From positions 372,001 through 436,000 of the forward strand of contig NZ_JPVZ01000002.1 in NCBI RefSeq assembly GCF_001662875.1: 64,000 nt of DNA, read 5' to 3'. A program made the position numbers and the translations under genes. Below the pieces are notes generated by a model. The model was given only the letters and a program-made list of their open reading frames with translations, had not been told where the DNA came from and searched no databases. Position 1 is the first letter of the stretch; each line of letters begins with the position of its first letter. The stretch is from Thalassospira tepidiphila MCCC 1A03514. Lineage in GTDB: Bacteria > Pseudomonadota > Alphaproteobacteria > Rhodospirillales > Thalassospiraceae. Shown piece after piece: positions 19,529-28,530 of this stretch.

Positions 19529-19969
19529 ATGGGACATACATCGCGTCCATATACCAACGCGCTTAACCGGCTCAAGGATGCCAATCTGCGTCCGACGCGC
19601 CAGCGTCTGGCACTGGCACGTTTGCTGTTTGATGACGGCCACCGTCATGTCACAGCAGAACAGCTGCATTCCGAAGCCATGAGCAACAATATCAAGGTAT
19701 CGCTGGCAACGGTTTACAACACGCTGCACCAGTTCACCGATGCGCGCCTTCTCAATGAAATCGTGATTGATTCGGGTCGGTCCTATTTCGACACCAACAC
19801 CGAACCGCATTACCATTTCTATTGTGAAGAAGACGGCATGCTGTCTGACATTCCGGCAGGTGACGTCAAGATCGCCAACATTCCGAACATGCCCAACGGC
19901 ACGGAACTGGCATCGGTTGATCTGGTATTCCGACTGCGTCGCAACCAGGCGGCGAAGGACGCAGCCTAA
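19529..19969 (+). CDS. irr: Irr, heme/iron-responsive Fur-family regulator
   Basis: A 146-residue Fur-superfamily repressor/activator. The N-terminal winged helix contains LRPTRQRLALARLLF and VSLATVYNTLHQFTDARLL. The C-terminal metal-binding half has EPHYHFYCEEDG, the Irr pattern, with LSDIPAGDV in place of the Zur/Fur cysteine pairs. Irr coordinates iron uptake and heme use in Alphaproteobacteria. The N-terminal Cys-Pro heme motif of Bradyrhizobium Irr is absent. The ATG at 19529 has AAGGGG 7 bases upstream; the open frame extends to 19493 without support. The FNR box upstream suggests oxygen control. Confidence 0.88.
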   Translation: MGHTSRPYTNALNRLKDANLRPTRQRLALARLLFDDGHRHVTAEQLHSEAMSNNIKVSLATVYNTLHQFTDARLLNEIVIDSGRSYFDTNTEPHYHFYCEEDGMLSDIPAGDVKIANIPNMPNGTELASVDLVFRLRRNQAAKDAA

Positions 19970-20088
19970 GACATCGCGCAGCCGTTATTTGCGCAGTCTT
20001 GCGCAGGTGACAGGCAGATGAAATCTGACACCTGATCAGTGCAATTGCCCCTGCTCTGCTTGACGGTGGCGGATTTCACGACACATAA

Positions 20089-20127
20089 AGGGCGGCAAGA
20101 CCACTTGGTTTTGCCGCCTTAATTTTT
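20089..20127 (+). terminator. Terminator after irr
   Basis: GGCGGCAA (20091-20098) pairs with TTGCCGCC (20111-20118), with a flanking G-T and A-T pair. AATTTTT follows. Confidence 0.7.
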
Positions 20128-20186
20128 GCGACTTTGGCTCATACAACAACGCTGTATTGGGCGAACAATAACAAGGAACAGCGCAC

Positions 20187-20621
20187 ATGGCGCTTAAGGG
20201 AACACGTACCGAGGCAAACCTGCGCGCGGCCTTTGCCGCCGAGGCACAAACCAATCGTCGTTATCTTTACTTTGCCCAGCAGGCCGACATCGAAGGCTAC
20301 ACCGATGCAGCCGAGCTGTTTCGCACCGCGGCCGAGGCCGAAACCGGCCATGCATTCGGCCATCTGGAATTTCTTGAAACGGCGGGCGATCCGTTGACTG
20401 GCAAAGAACTGGGCACCACCCGCCTGAACCTTGAAGCGGCTGTCGCGCAGGAAAAGGACGAGGCTGAAACGGCTTATCCCGAAATGGCCCGCATCGCGCG
20501 CGAAGAGGGCTTGGAAGATATCGCTGCATGGTTTGAAAGCCTGGCCCGCGTGGAAGCCGCCCATGCAGATCGTATCGAACGTCTTCTTACCCGGATGGGG
20601 AGCAAAACGGACGGTGTATAA
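20187..20621 (+). CDS. Rubrerythrin-family di-iron protein
   Basis: A 144-residue four-helix di-iron protein for peroxide reduction. The expected metal ligands appear as E in FAAEAQTNRRY, ExxH in EAETGH, E-x-x-Y in EAETAYPEM, and ExxH in VEAAHADR. The C-terminal rubredoxin domain of classical rubrerythrin is missing, so an external electron donor is needed. AAGGA lies 9 bases before the ATG. It sits between irr and a YciI gene, which fits iron and oxidative-stress functions, though it has its own upstream region. Confidence 0.88.
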   Translation: MALKGTRTEANLRAAFAAEAQTNRRYLYFAQQADIEGYTDAAELFRTAAEAETGHAFGHLEFLETAGDPLTGKELGTTRLNLEAAVAQEKDEAETAYPEMARIAREEGLEDIAAWFESLARVEAAHADRIERLLTRMGSKTDGV

Positions 20622-20716
20622 AGCTGCTTGATCGCCAAAATGTGATTTGTGATCAGCGACGAAACGCCGGATTGTGCGCAACCCCAACCCTTCGAATCTA
20701 ACAGGGAAAATCAGCA

Positions 20717-21001
20717 ATGTTTGTTGTCTCGCTGAACTACAAGGTTCCGCTTGAACAGGTCGATGCGCATATCGAAGACCATATCGCGTGGCTAAAGCAG
20801 GCCTATGCCAAGGGTATGTTTCTGGCATCCGGGCGCAAGGTGCCGCGCGATGGCGGGGTTATCCTTGCCAAGGGGGATCGGGCCGCACTGGAAGATGAAC
20901 TGACCCGCGATCCGTTCCATCAACATGATCTGGCCGATTACCATATCACCGAATTTGATCCGGTGATGGTGGCAGACGGTCTTGAGGCCCTTCAGGGCTG
21001 A
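20717..21001 (+). CDS. YciI-family protein
   Basis: A 94-residue ferredoxin-like-fold protein with the YciI motif HIEDHIAWLKQAY and the core GMFLASGRKVPRDGGVIL. The conserved His/Asp pair suggests an enzymatic role, but no substrate is established for this subgroup. It is encoded 95 bases after rubrerythrin and converges on eutC. Confidence 0.85.
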   Translation: MFVVSLNYKVPLEQVDAHIEDHIAWLKQAYAKGMFLASGRKVPRDGGVILAKGDRAALEDELTRDPFHQHDLADYHITEFDPVMVADGLEALQG

Positions 21002-21039
21002 TGAGGGCAAACAAAGGGCTGCCTGCGCGCCCCGCGTGC

Positions 21040-21813
21040 CTAGCCTTCAATCAGTTCCGGGTTGGATGAGTTGTCCTTAAGCGCCACACCCGACAGACCC
21101 ATCTTGCGCGATTCAACCATCAGATAAGCGATCTTTTTCGCAGCCTTTTCCGGGTTTAGTCCCGCCGGACGGATGTTGGAAACGCAATTGCGATCGGCGT
21201 TTGAGCGCCCGCGCCTTGGCCCCCAGGTCAGATAGCAGCCAAGCGAATCCGCGCTCGAAAGCCCCGGGCGTTCGCCGATCAGCATCACGGTCAGCTTCGC
21301 CCCCAGTGCTGCACCGATTTCATCACCCAGTCCAACACGTGACTGGGTGGCCAGTGTGATCGGGGCGACCGTCCAGCTTTCCCCCAAGTGATCAAGGATC
21401 AGCTTTAATGTATTGGCTGCATGGTCATGAGTGGCGCGGGCTGAAAGACCATCGGCCAGAATGAAGGCAACGTCATAGTCCCCGGCATGCTTGCCAAGTG
21501 CTGCAACAGAGTCTTCGTCCAGTGATCGGCCAAGATCGGGTCGCTGCAAATAGGTCGGGCGATCCGGTGCGGCGGAATGGACATCAAGGATTGCGTGATC
21601 CAGCCCATCAAGCTGATTGCGCACGGAGTTGGGTTCAAACGCCATATGCACCGAATCCCGGGCGCGTGCATGCGCCATCTGGAATTCAAGCAGCCGTTCG
21701 GTCGGCAACCCGTCACCGACCCGGCCAAGGCCGATGCGGGCATCTGTATGGGCACGAAGCGTATTCCAGGGATCAAGGCCGCTCGGGATTTTCTTGTTGG
21801 TCAGATTGCTCAT
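21040..21813 (-). CDS. eutC: Ethanolamine ammonia-lyase small subunit
   Basis: The beta subunit of adenosylcobalamin-dependent ethanolamine ammonia-lyase, which converts ethanolamine to acetaldehyde and ammonia. The 257-residue protein shows TDARIGLGR near the N-terminus, DYDVAFILADGLSA, GDEIGAALGAK and LIGERPGLSSADSLG. It starts immediately after the eutB stop with no spacing. No shell, eutA or acetaldehyde dehydrogenase gene is nearby, so it is the microcompartment-free type. Confidence 0.95.
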   Translation of the reverse strand: MSNLTNKKIPSGLDPWNTLRAHTDARIGLGRVGDGLPTERLLEFQMAHARARDSVHMAFEPNSVRNQLDGLDHAILDVHSAAPDRPTYLQRPDLGRSLDEDSVAALGKHAGDYDVAFILADGLSARATHDHAANTLKLILDHLGESWTVAPITLATQSRVGLGDEIGAALGAKLTVMLIGERPGLSSADSLGCYLTWGPRRGRSNADRNCVSNIRPAGLNPEKAAKKIAYLMVESRKMGLSGVALKDNSSNPELIEG

Positions 21814-23205
21814 TTAAGCGGCCCCCGACCATGCCAAAAGGTTTTGCGCTGCCTGCCCGTCAAGTTGCGGGCGGGTACGGCCATGCTGATCAAGGATTTC
21901 CATCTTGCGCAGCCAGGCGGCGAATTCCGGGGCCGGTTGCAGACCCAGCACCGAGCGCAGATACATCGCATCATGGAAGCTTGTGCTTTGGTAATTGAGC
22001 ATGATGTCATCCGCACCGGGGACGCCGATGACGAAGTTACAACCAGCAACGCCGAGCAGGGTCAGCAGATTGTCCATGTCATCCTGATCGGCCTCGGCAT
22101 GGTTGGTATAGCAAACATCACAACCCATCGGCACGCCAAGCAACTTGCCACAAAAATGGTCCTCAAGTCCGGCACGCGTGATCTGTTTGCCATCAAACAG
22201 ATATTCCGGGCCGATAAAGCCGACCACCGTATTGACCAGAAGCGGAGAATATTTGCGCGCCACTGCATAGGCACGCGCCTCGACAGTTTGCTGATCAATG
22301 CATTCATGGGCATCGGCCGAAAGCGCAGCACCCTGCCCGGTTTCAAAATACATCACATTGTGGCCGACCGTGCCGCGCTTAAGCCCCTTGGCGGCGTCTT
22401 CGGCCTCGGCCAGCATGGCCAAATTTATGCCAAAGCTTTCATTGGCCTTTTGTGTTCCGGCAATCGACTGGAACACCAGATCGACCGGGGCATTGCGCGC
22501 CATCACATCAATTGCCGTGGTGACATGGGCCAAAACGCACGACTGGGTCGGGATATCAATACGTTCGCGGACCTCGTCGATGAGTTTTAGAAGCTCAATC
22601 ATGGCTTCGGGGCTGTCAGTCGCCGGGTTGATGCCAATCACCGCATCGCCGCTGCCATGCATCAAACCATCAAGGATCGAGGCCGCAACACCGGCAGGAT
22701 CATCAGTGGGATGGTTGGGCTGCAGGCGTACCGAAAGATGACCGGGCAGCCCGATCGTATTGCGAAAGGCCGTCACCACATGGCATTTTTTGGCAACCGC
22801 GATCAGATCCTGATTGCGCATCAGTTTTGATACCGCCGCGACCATTTCGGGCGTCAGGCCGGGGGCCAGATGTTTAAGTGCTTCGGGGGTGGCTTCATCG
22901 GTCAGAAGCCAGTTACGAAAATCACCGACCGTCATCGAGGAAACCGGTGTAAAGGCATCTGGATCATGATCATCAATGATCATGCGCGTGACGTCGTCAT
23001 CCTCGTAGGGGACCAGTGCCTCGCTCAGAAACCGTTTGAGCGGTACATCGGCCAGCGCAAAGCGCGCCGCCACCCGTTCTTCATCCGAGCTTGCCGCCAG
23101 CCCCGCCAGCAAATCGCCTGACCGAAGCGGGCTTGCCTTTGCCAACAGGGTTTTCAGGTCGGAAAAGGTAAAGCGTTCAAAACTGAATGGCGCGCCGGTC
23201 TGCAA
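21814..23205 (-). CDS. eutB: Ethanolamine ammonia-lyase large subunit
   Basis: The catalytic alpha subunit, about 463 residues, with the TIM-barrel segments TFSDLKTLLAKASPLRSGD, QDLIAVAKKC, GLMHGSGDAVIGINPATDS and AVGCDVCYTNHAEADQ-like stretches. I set the start at a TTG (23205) because AGGAGG on the minus strand (23212-23217) lies 6 bases before it and the reading then begins MQTGAPFSFERF. An ATG at 23277 would add 24 unconserved residues. The enzyme depends on cobalamin made by the genes at 41-64 kb. Confidence 0.94.
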   Translation of the reverse strand: MQTGAPFSFERFTFSDLKTLLAKASPLRSGDLLAGLAASSDEERVAARFALADVPLKRFLSEALVPYEDDDVTRMIIDDHDPDAFTPVSSMTVGDFRNWLLTDEATPEALKHLAPGLTPEMVAAVSKLMRNQDLIAVAKKCHVVTAFRNTIGLPGHLSVRLQPNHPTDDPAGVAASILDGLMHGSGDAVIGINPATDSPEAMIELLKLIDEVRERIDIPTQSCVLAHVTTAIDVMARNAPVDLVFQSIAGTQKANESFGINLAMLAEAEDAAKGLKRGTVGHNVMYFETGQGAALSADAHECIDQQTVEARAYAVARKYSPLLVNTVVGFIGPEYLFDGKQITRAGLEDHFCGKLLGVPMGCDVCYTNHAEADQDDMDNLLTLLGVAGCNFVIGVPGADDIMLNYQSTSFHDAMYLRSVLGLQPAPEFAAWLRKMEILDQHGRTRPQLDGQAAQNLLAWSGAA

Positions 23206-23373
23206 GTTCTGCCTCCTGAAGCATGAAAGACATCGCCAGGAGTTTTTGCCCCTGTCCGCAAAGGAAAACAGCGCCAAACATGACGCTGTTGCGATGCATG
23301 ATCATCATTTGTCCATGGAACCAGAAAATGCTTCAAATGCAAAGTTTTTAATCACAGGGAAAGGTGCGCCTTT

Positions 23374-24198
23374 CTATTGTGCAGCCTGTGCGACCTCCGT
23401 CAGGGTCTTGCGCGCCGTGGCCGTATTGTGCCGACTGTTGGTTTCATCGCTTGGCCCGCGCAGGACGATATGCGGATGGCCAAGCGAATTGAGTTCGACA
23501 TGCCCATCAACCTGATACACATCGCGCAGAAGGTCGCTATCGATGACATCAGAACACGGACCGAATGCGACCATCTTGCCATTGCGGATGGCCATGGCCT
23601 GATCACAATATTGCAGGGCGTGGTTGAGGTCGTGAATGGCGATCAGGACGATGATGTTCTGGCCCTTGGCGACATCGCGCATAAAGGACAGGACTTCCAT
23701 CTGGCGATGCAGATCAAGGGCTGATGTCGGTTCATCCATCAAAAGGATTTTCGGATCACGCACCAACGTTTGGGCAATCGCGACTAACTGGCGTTGCCCG
23801 CCGCTTAGCTCGCCCAAGTTACGCGCCGCGAGATCGCCAATACGAAGGGCGGCCAGAATATCGTCAATCCGTGCCAATTCATCTGCCCGCACGCGCAGGC
23901 TAGATCCCTGCTTGGCAGCCAGAATGATCGATTCATAGACCGACAACACCGCGGTTGAGCCGGTATCCTGGGGCATATAACAAATCGTATTGCGTTCCTT
24001 GCGGTGTGATCCGAGGTCAACAATACCATCGCCCTTTGCAAGGCCGGCCACGCGGCGAAACAGGCTGGATTTGCCGGCTGCATTCGGGCCGATGACGGCA
24101 GTTACGGTGCCTGGCTGGATGGTCGGGGTGGTAACATCAGATACCACCTGCACCTTGCCATAACGGGTTCCGATATTTTCGAGACGCAGCGTTACCAT
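23374..24198 (-). CDS. Iron-type ABC transporter ATP-binding protein (FecE/FepC-like)
   Basis: A 274-residue ABC ATPase with Walker A GPNAAGKSS, signature LSGGQRQ, Walker B ILLMDEPTSALD and the switch His in IAIHDLNHAL. The ATG at 24198 follows GGAGGAAATC and overlaps the permease stop by 7 bases; the long upstream extension lies inside the permease gene. It is the last gene of the binding-protein/permease/ATPase operon. It probably imports an iron complex, judged from the family and the Fur-like box upstream of the operon. A corrinoid is the main alternative. Confidence 0.9.
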   Translation of the reverse strand: MVTLRLENIGTRYGKVQVVSDVTTPTIQPGTVTAVIGPNAAGKSSLFRRVAGLAKGDGIVDLGSHRKERNTICYMPQDTGSTAVLSVYESIILAAKQGSSLRVRADELARIDDILAALRIGDLAARNLGELSGGQRQLVAIAQTLVRDPKILLMDEPTSALDLHRQMEVLSFMRDVAKGQNIIVLIAIHDLNHALQYCDQAMAIRNGKMVAFGPCSDVIDSDLLRDVYQVDGHVELNSLGHPHIVLRGPSDETNSRHNTATARKTLTEVAQAAQ

Positions 24199-25253
24199 GA
24201 TTTCCTCCGACTTGCGAAAATCAGCGAGAAGAAGAAGGGTACACCGACAAGGGCGGTAATCACCCCGATGGGCAGGATGGCGCCCGGGATCAGCAGCTTT
24301 GACAACACGGACGTTGCCGACAGGATCAGGGCACCGCACAGGATCGATGCCGGCAGGAAGAAGCGTTGATCTTCACCCACCAGCATGCGGGCAATATGTG
24401 GCCCGACAAGTCCGATGAAGCCGATGGTGCCGACAAAGGAAACCGGAATGGCAGCCAGAAGGCTGACAATCAGCATGGTGCGCAGGCGAAGCCCCTGCAC
24501 ATTCACCCCAAAGCTTTCCGCCTTGGAATCGCCCAGACGAAGGGCGGTCAGTGCCCATGCCTGACGGGCAAACAGCGGAATGGCGACAACGACGGCAATG
24601 GCGGTCACAGCCACCTTGGTCCAGGTCGCCTTGACCAGTGACCCCATGGTCCAGAAGACAACAGCCGCAAGGGCCTGTTCACTTGCCAGATACTGCAAAA
24701 GGGCCAGAAGCGCATTGAAGGTAAAGACCAGCGCAATGCCAAGCAACACGATGGTTTCAACCGTTACGCCACGCATGCGGCTGAAGAAATGAATGATCAG
24801 GGCCGTGCCCATCGCCATGATGAAAGCATTGAGCGGAATGATGAATTCCACAAAGGCCGGTAGAAGGGCGACCCCCAGTACAAGCGCCAGTGCCGCGCCA
24901 AACCCGGCCGCCGCCGAGATGCCCAACGTAAACGGGCTTGCCAGCGGATTGGCAAGGATGGTCTGCATCTGTGCGCCAGCGGTCGACAGCGCCGCGCCCA
25001 CGGTCAACGCCATGAGGGCGACCGGCATGCGGATATCCCAGATCACCACGCGCAACTGATCAGTCGCCGACGAAGGATCAAGCAGGGTGGCGATCACGTC
25101 GGATAAAGGATAGTTCGCCGGGCCCGTTGCCAGATCGATGGCAAATGAAAGAAACAATGCGCCCGCCATTGCAAGCAGGAGCATGAAACGACGCAGGGAG
25201 CGTGCCTTGTAATGCACGCTCCCGGCTTCGATACTGAGTTGGTTGGTCGTCAT
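24192..25253 (-). CDS. FecCD-family ABC transporter permease
   Basis: A 353-residue inner-membrane permease of the BtuC/FecCD fold with about nine to ten helices. It contains the conserved GAALSTAGAQMQTILANPLASPFTLGIS-type region (about 95-120) and FVGTIGFIGLVGPHIAR near 265. The ATG at 25253 shares one base with the binding-protein stop (TAATG). Upstream in-frame ATGs lie inside the preceding gene. A single permease gene implies a homodimer. Confidence 0.9.
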   Translation of the reverse strand: MTTNQLSIEAGSVHYKARSLRRFMLLLAMAGALFLSFAIDLATGPANYPLSDVIATLLDPSSATDQLRVVIWDIRMPVALMALTVGAALSTAGAQMQTILANPLASPFTLGISAAAGFGAALALVLGVALLPAFVEFIIPLNAFIMAMGTALIIHFFSRMRGVTVETIVLLGIALVFTFNALLALLQYLASEQALAAVVFWTMGSLVKATWTKVAVTAIAVVVAIPLFARQAWALTALRLGDSKAESFGVNVQGLRLRTMLIVSLLAAIPVSFVGTIGFIGLVGPHIARMLVGEDQRFFLPASILCGALILSATSVLSKLLIPGAILPIGVITALVGVPFFFSLIFASRRKSW

Positions 25254-26383
25254 TAGTTTGTGGCTGTATCGCTGATCGAGATGAAGTAGCCCGGCTGGTA
25301 ATCCAGCGGCAGGAAGCGTTCGTGCAGTTCCTTGAAGGTTGCTTCCGGATCGATATCGGCAAACAGGTCCGGGTGGAACCATTTTGCCATCTGTTCGATC
25401 ACTACGAACTGGTACGGACTGTTATAGAACTGGTGCCAGACAGCGTGAATTTCGCCGTTTTCGACCGCCTTGATGCCGGTGAAGGCCGGGCGTTCCATCA
25501 AGCCAACCAGTTTGCGGCGTGCTTCAACCATATCGGCATCCGGGCCAAGACCGACCCATGCACCGCCCGGAGAATAGGCTTCCCAGCTGGCACCGGTACC
25601 AACGAACTGATCGGGGTTGGAGGCCACAACCTGTTCCGGGTTGATCGTGCCAAAGGTGCCCGGAATGATGGATGCTGCGATGTTCACGCCGCCAGCCATT
25701 TCGACCATCGTGCCGAAGTTCTCATTGCCAAACGACATGCAGCATTCATCGGAATAACCAGCAGCACGTTCAATGAAGACCTGCGGTTTTTCCGGATTTG
25801 CCTTGGCAATGCGATCGGTCACGTTCTTGATGCTGTCAGAACGGAATTTGATGAATTCGGCCGCACGATCTTCCTTGCCGGTCAGTTGGCCAAGGATCTT
25901 CATGCTGGTGTCGGTGTTTTTCATCGGCGCTTCGCGGAAGTCGATATAAACCAGCGGAATGCCAACAGCAGCCAGTTTTTCGTCAAAACCGCCGTCTTCG
26001 GTCGCAGCCTTGGCTTCAAGGTTCATGATAACGACGTCCGGATTAACCGAAATGGCCTGTTCGATGTCGAACGTGCCGTCCTTAATGCCGCCGAAGGTCG
26101 GAATGTCGTCAATGCGCGGGTATTTCGCAGCGTAGATGTCGTAGGTCTGCGGATCAGCCTTTTTCAGATCATCGCGCCAGCCAACAACACGCTGGAACGG
26201 GTCTTCACTGTCGAGCGTCGCCAGACCATAGATCAGGCGGCCTTCACCCAGAATGACCTTCTGAACTGGTACTTCGACTGTAACTTCACGTCCGGTAACG
26301 TCGGTCACCGTGACCGATTCTGCTGCCTGTGCGGTGCCCGTGACCAGCATGGTCAGAGCAGCAAATACACCCAAAAATTTCAT
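25253..26383 (-). CDS. Periplasmic iron-complex binding protein
   Basis: A 376-residue substrate-binding protein with a signal peptide (residues 1-20, cut near AQA-AES) and a TroA/FhuD-type two-lobe fold. It begins with VTVTDVTGREVTVEVPVQK and contains DVVIMNLEAKAA and GGVNIAA-like motifs. A Cys pair (ECCMSFG) lies near residue 215. It is the first gene of the ABC operon, with GAGGGAACGGGA before the ATG. Iron-siderophore or another iron chelate is the likely substrate. Confidence 0.88.
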   Translation of the reverse strand: MKFLGVFAALTMLVTGTAQAAESVTVTDVTGREVTVEVPVQKVILGEGRLIYGLATLDSEDPFQRVVGWRDDLKKADPQTYDIYAAKYPRIDDIPTFGGIKDGTFDIEQAISVNPDVVIMNLEAKAATEDGGFDEKLAAVGIPLVYIDFREAPMKNTDTSMKILGQLTGKEDRAAEFIKFRSDSIKNVTDRIAKANPEKPQVFIERAAGYSDECCMSFGNENFGTMVEMAGGVNIAASIIPGTFGTINPEQVVASNPDQFVGTGASWEAYSPGGAWVGLGPDADMVEARRKLVGLMERPAFTGIKAVENGEIHAVWHQFYNSPYQFVVIEQMAKWFHPDLFADIDPEATFKELHERFLPLDYQPGYFISISDTATN

Positions 26384-26457
26384 TCCCGTTCCCTCAGATT
26401 AGGATTGCCTGTCGAGCGATTTATCAGTTATTAAGAATGAAAATCAATCTTTTTCGC

Positions 26458-26479
26458 AATGATAATGCAAATCATTTGT
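26458..26479. promoter_or_regulatory. Fur-like box between the iron ABC operon and the methyltransferase
   Basis: GATAATGCAAATCATTTGT (26461-26479) matches the classical 19-bp Fur box at 14 positions and contains the dyad ATGAT-N7-ATCAT. A second weaker AT-rich match (GAATGAAAATCAATC) lies just to the left, about 26435-26449. The position allows control of both divergent genes. Confidence 0.6.
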
Positions 26480-26561
26480 TTTTAGTGATTGCGCAATTAT
26501 CGCTGTGAGATTTAACTAGCCCGCATAAATCCGGGTATTCCGCCAAGAGAGCATCAAGACC

Positions 26562-27356
26562 ATGAATCAGGCCAGCAACTTCAACCTGCGCGAAGAGATC
26601 AAGGAATATTGGTCAATGCGTGCAGCCACATTTGACGAGCAGCCCGGCCACGAGATTTTCTCAGAAGCCGAACGCAGCGCGTGGCATACCTTGTTTGAAC
26701 GTCATTTCGGCAAGGGCGACGGGCGCAAGGCGCTTGATCTGGCAAGTGGCACCGGGGTTATCAGCCATCTGATGCATGATCTTGGATTTAACGTGACCGG
26801 CATGGACTGGTCCGAAGCGATGCTTGAAAAGGCGCGCGCCAAATCAAGGCAGCGCGGATCAAAAATCACTTTTCTGCTTGGTGATGCGGAAAACACGCTT
26901 GAAGCAGACAACAGCTACGACGTGATCGTCACTCGTCATCTTGTCTGGACGCTTGTTGATCCGGCTGCGGCGTTTGCTGAATGGTTTAGGGTTCTTAAAC
27001 CCGGTGGGAAGCTTTTGGTGGTTGATGGTGATTTTGTCTCCCCGACCTGGGCGACGAAATTCAACAAGGCGATGGCGGGGTTCCTTGAAACCCTTGGTTT
27101 GAGAAAACCGGTCGAGACAATTCCACAGATGCAGACCCATCAAGATATTCTGGCCCGCGTGCATTTTTCAAACGGGGCACGGGCAGATGCAGTTGAGGCA
27201 ATGCTGCGCCAAACCGGGTTCGATCCGATTGCGGTGGATTTCGATCTGAAACGCATTCACAGCGCGCAGAAAAAACACATCAGCTTCGCCAAGGGCTTGG
27301 AGCGCGGTGCACAGCATCGCTATGCCATCTGCGCGCAGAAACCGTTGGAAGCTTAG
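26562..27356 (+). CDS. Class I SAM-dependent methyltransferase
   Basis: A 264-residue enzyme of the UbiE/Methyltransf_11 type. SAM motif I is ALDLASGTGVISHLM near residue 58, with the acidic loop MDWSEAM and post-motifs VTRHLVWTL and LKPGGKLLVVDGDF. The substrate is unknown. It is divergent from the iron ABC operon and shares its Fur-like box, so a role in iron acquisition or chelate modification is an inference from context. Confidence 0.82.
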   Translation: MNQASNFNLREEIKEYWSMRAATFDEQPGHEIFSEAERSAWHTLFERHFGKGDGRKALDLASGTGVISHLMHDLGFNVTGMDWSEAMLEKARAKSRQRGSKITFLLGDAENTLEADNSYDVIVTRHLVWTLVDPAAAFAEWFRVLKPGGKLLVVDGDFVSPTWATKFNKAMAGFLETLGLRKPVETIPQMQTHQDILARVHFSNGARADAVEAMLRQTGFDPIAVDFDLKRIHSAQKKHISFAKGLERGAQHRYAICAQKPLEA

Positions 27357-27361
27357 GCTGT

Positions 27362-27838
27362 TTACAAAACTTGGGTTTGGCGGACCGGCTCGGTCACGAC
27401 TTCGGTCTTGACCGAATTGGCCAAAAAACAAGCTTCGTGGGCGCGGTGATGCAGCTCATCCTCAAGCGCAACATCTGGTGCGGTGCCACCATAGGTGACC
27501 TTCGGCTTCAAGGTGACCTTGGTGATCATGGTCTTGCCATCGACCGTTTCCATGATGCCGGTGGCGTCATCGAAATAGGCATCAATCAAAAGCCCTGCAT
27601 CGGATGCGAAATGCAGGAAAAACAGCATGTGGCAGCTTGAAAGGGCTGCGACAAAGGCTTCTTCCGGGTCGACATTTTCTGCTAACGAATATGGCACGGG
27701 CACCACATGAGGGGATGAGGATGCAGGGACTTCGACCCCGCCATCAAAGCGCCAGACATGACCACGCGAGTATCGGCGATCGGTGAAAACCTCGCTTTCC
27801 TTGCGCTTCCAGATCACTTCTGCGCCAAAACTGCTCAT
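27362..27838 (-). CDS. OsmC-family peroxide-reducing protein
   Basis: A 158-residue OsmC/Ohr-superfamily protein with the two expected cysteines in ALSSCHMLFFLHFA (near residue 90) and HEACFLANSVK (near 136). It probably reduces organic hydroperoxides. It converges on the methyltransferase with a 5-base gap and lies 17 bases downstream of the gntR gene on the same strand, so the two are probably cotranscribed. Confidence 0.87.
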   Translation of the reverse strand: MSSFGAEVIWKRKESEVFTDRRYSRGHVWRFDGGVEVPASSSPHVVPVPYSLAENVDPEEAFVAALSSCHMLFFLHFASDAGLLIDAYFDDATGIMETVDGKTMITKVTLKPKVTYGGTAPDVALEDELHHRAHEACFLANSVKTEVVTEPVRQTQVL

Positions 27839-27855
27839 GGTGGGCTCCTTGGTCT

Positions 27856-28476
27856 TCAGGACCTATCAATCGGGATCAGGGTTCCGGCGGTGACGCCGAT
27901 ATGGGTGGTCAAAACCTTGCGCGCGGTCGCAATCTCCCCGGTCTCAAGCGCGGCGAGGATATTTTGATGTTCTTCATAGAACGCGCTTCGCGGTCGTGAC
28001 CCCTTGGGCTGCAGGGCGTAGGCACGTTTGGCCTCTCGACGAAATCCATCGATCATCGACAGCAACCTTTGATTGCCGCATGCGCCATACAGGGTCGCGT
28101 GGAATTCCTGATCAAGCGCTGCCAGCATGTCGGGATCTTCTTCTTCAAACAGATCTTCGTTCAGGCGACGCGCCTTACGCAGTGCTGATGGGCTCAGGTT
28201 AGGTGCAGACAGCTCAAGTGCACTGACCTCAAGCGAAATGCGAATCTGACAAAGCTCCTGCACGTCTTTGCTGCGCAGGCCAGTGACGGCAAGACTTCTA
28301 TCCGGGCGTTTTTCGAGCAAACCGGATTCGTGAAGCCGTTCAAGGGCGTGGCGAATCGGCTGGCGACTTACGCCAAAGCGCGCGGCGAGATTTTCCTGCT
28401 TAAGCACCGTACCGGGGGGCAAGCTGCCAGCTTCGATCTCTTCGCGAAGTGTCGTTGTGATCAAGTTTGTATCCAT
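27856..28476 (-). CDS. GntR-family regulator (FCD subgroup)
   Basis: A 206-residue regulator with an N-terminal winged helix (GTVLKQENLAARFGVSRQPIRHALERLHESGLL) and a C-terminal all-helical FCD ligand-binding domain. The FCD domain has metal-ligand candidates D and H in LDQEFHATLYG and later His residues near 155 and 193. It precedes osmC on the same strand. The ligand is unknown. Confidence 0.88.
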   Translation of the reverse strand: MDTNLITTTLREEIEAGSLPPGTVLKQENLAARFGVSRQPIRHALERLHESGLLEKRPDRSLAVTGLRSKDVQELCQIRISLEVSALELSAPNLSPSALRKARRLNEDLFEEEDPDMLAALDQEFHATLYGACGNQRLLSMIDGFRREAKRAYALQPKGSRPRSAFYEEHQNILAALETGEIATARKVLTTHIGVTAGTLIPIDRS

Positions 28477-28530
28477 GGATCCAAACTATGATGCGTCAGA
28501 TTTTTCGTCAAGAAAAACTAGAGCGCAGTA

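Noticed and set aside
25322-26434. 370-codon plus-strand frame opposite the iron-binding protein
   Set aside because: The minus-strand gene has a signal peptide, family motifs and operon overlaps; the plus frame has none.
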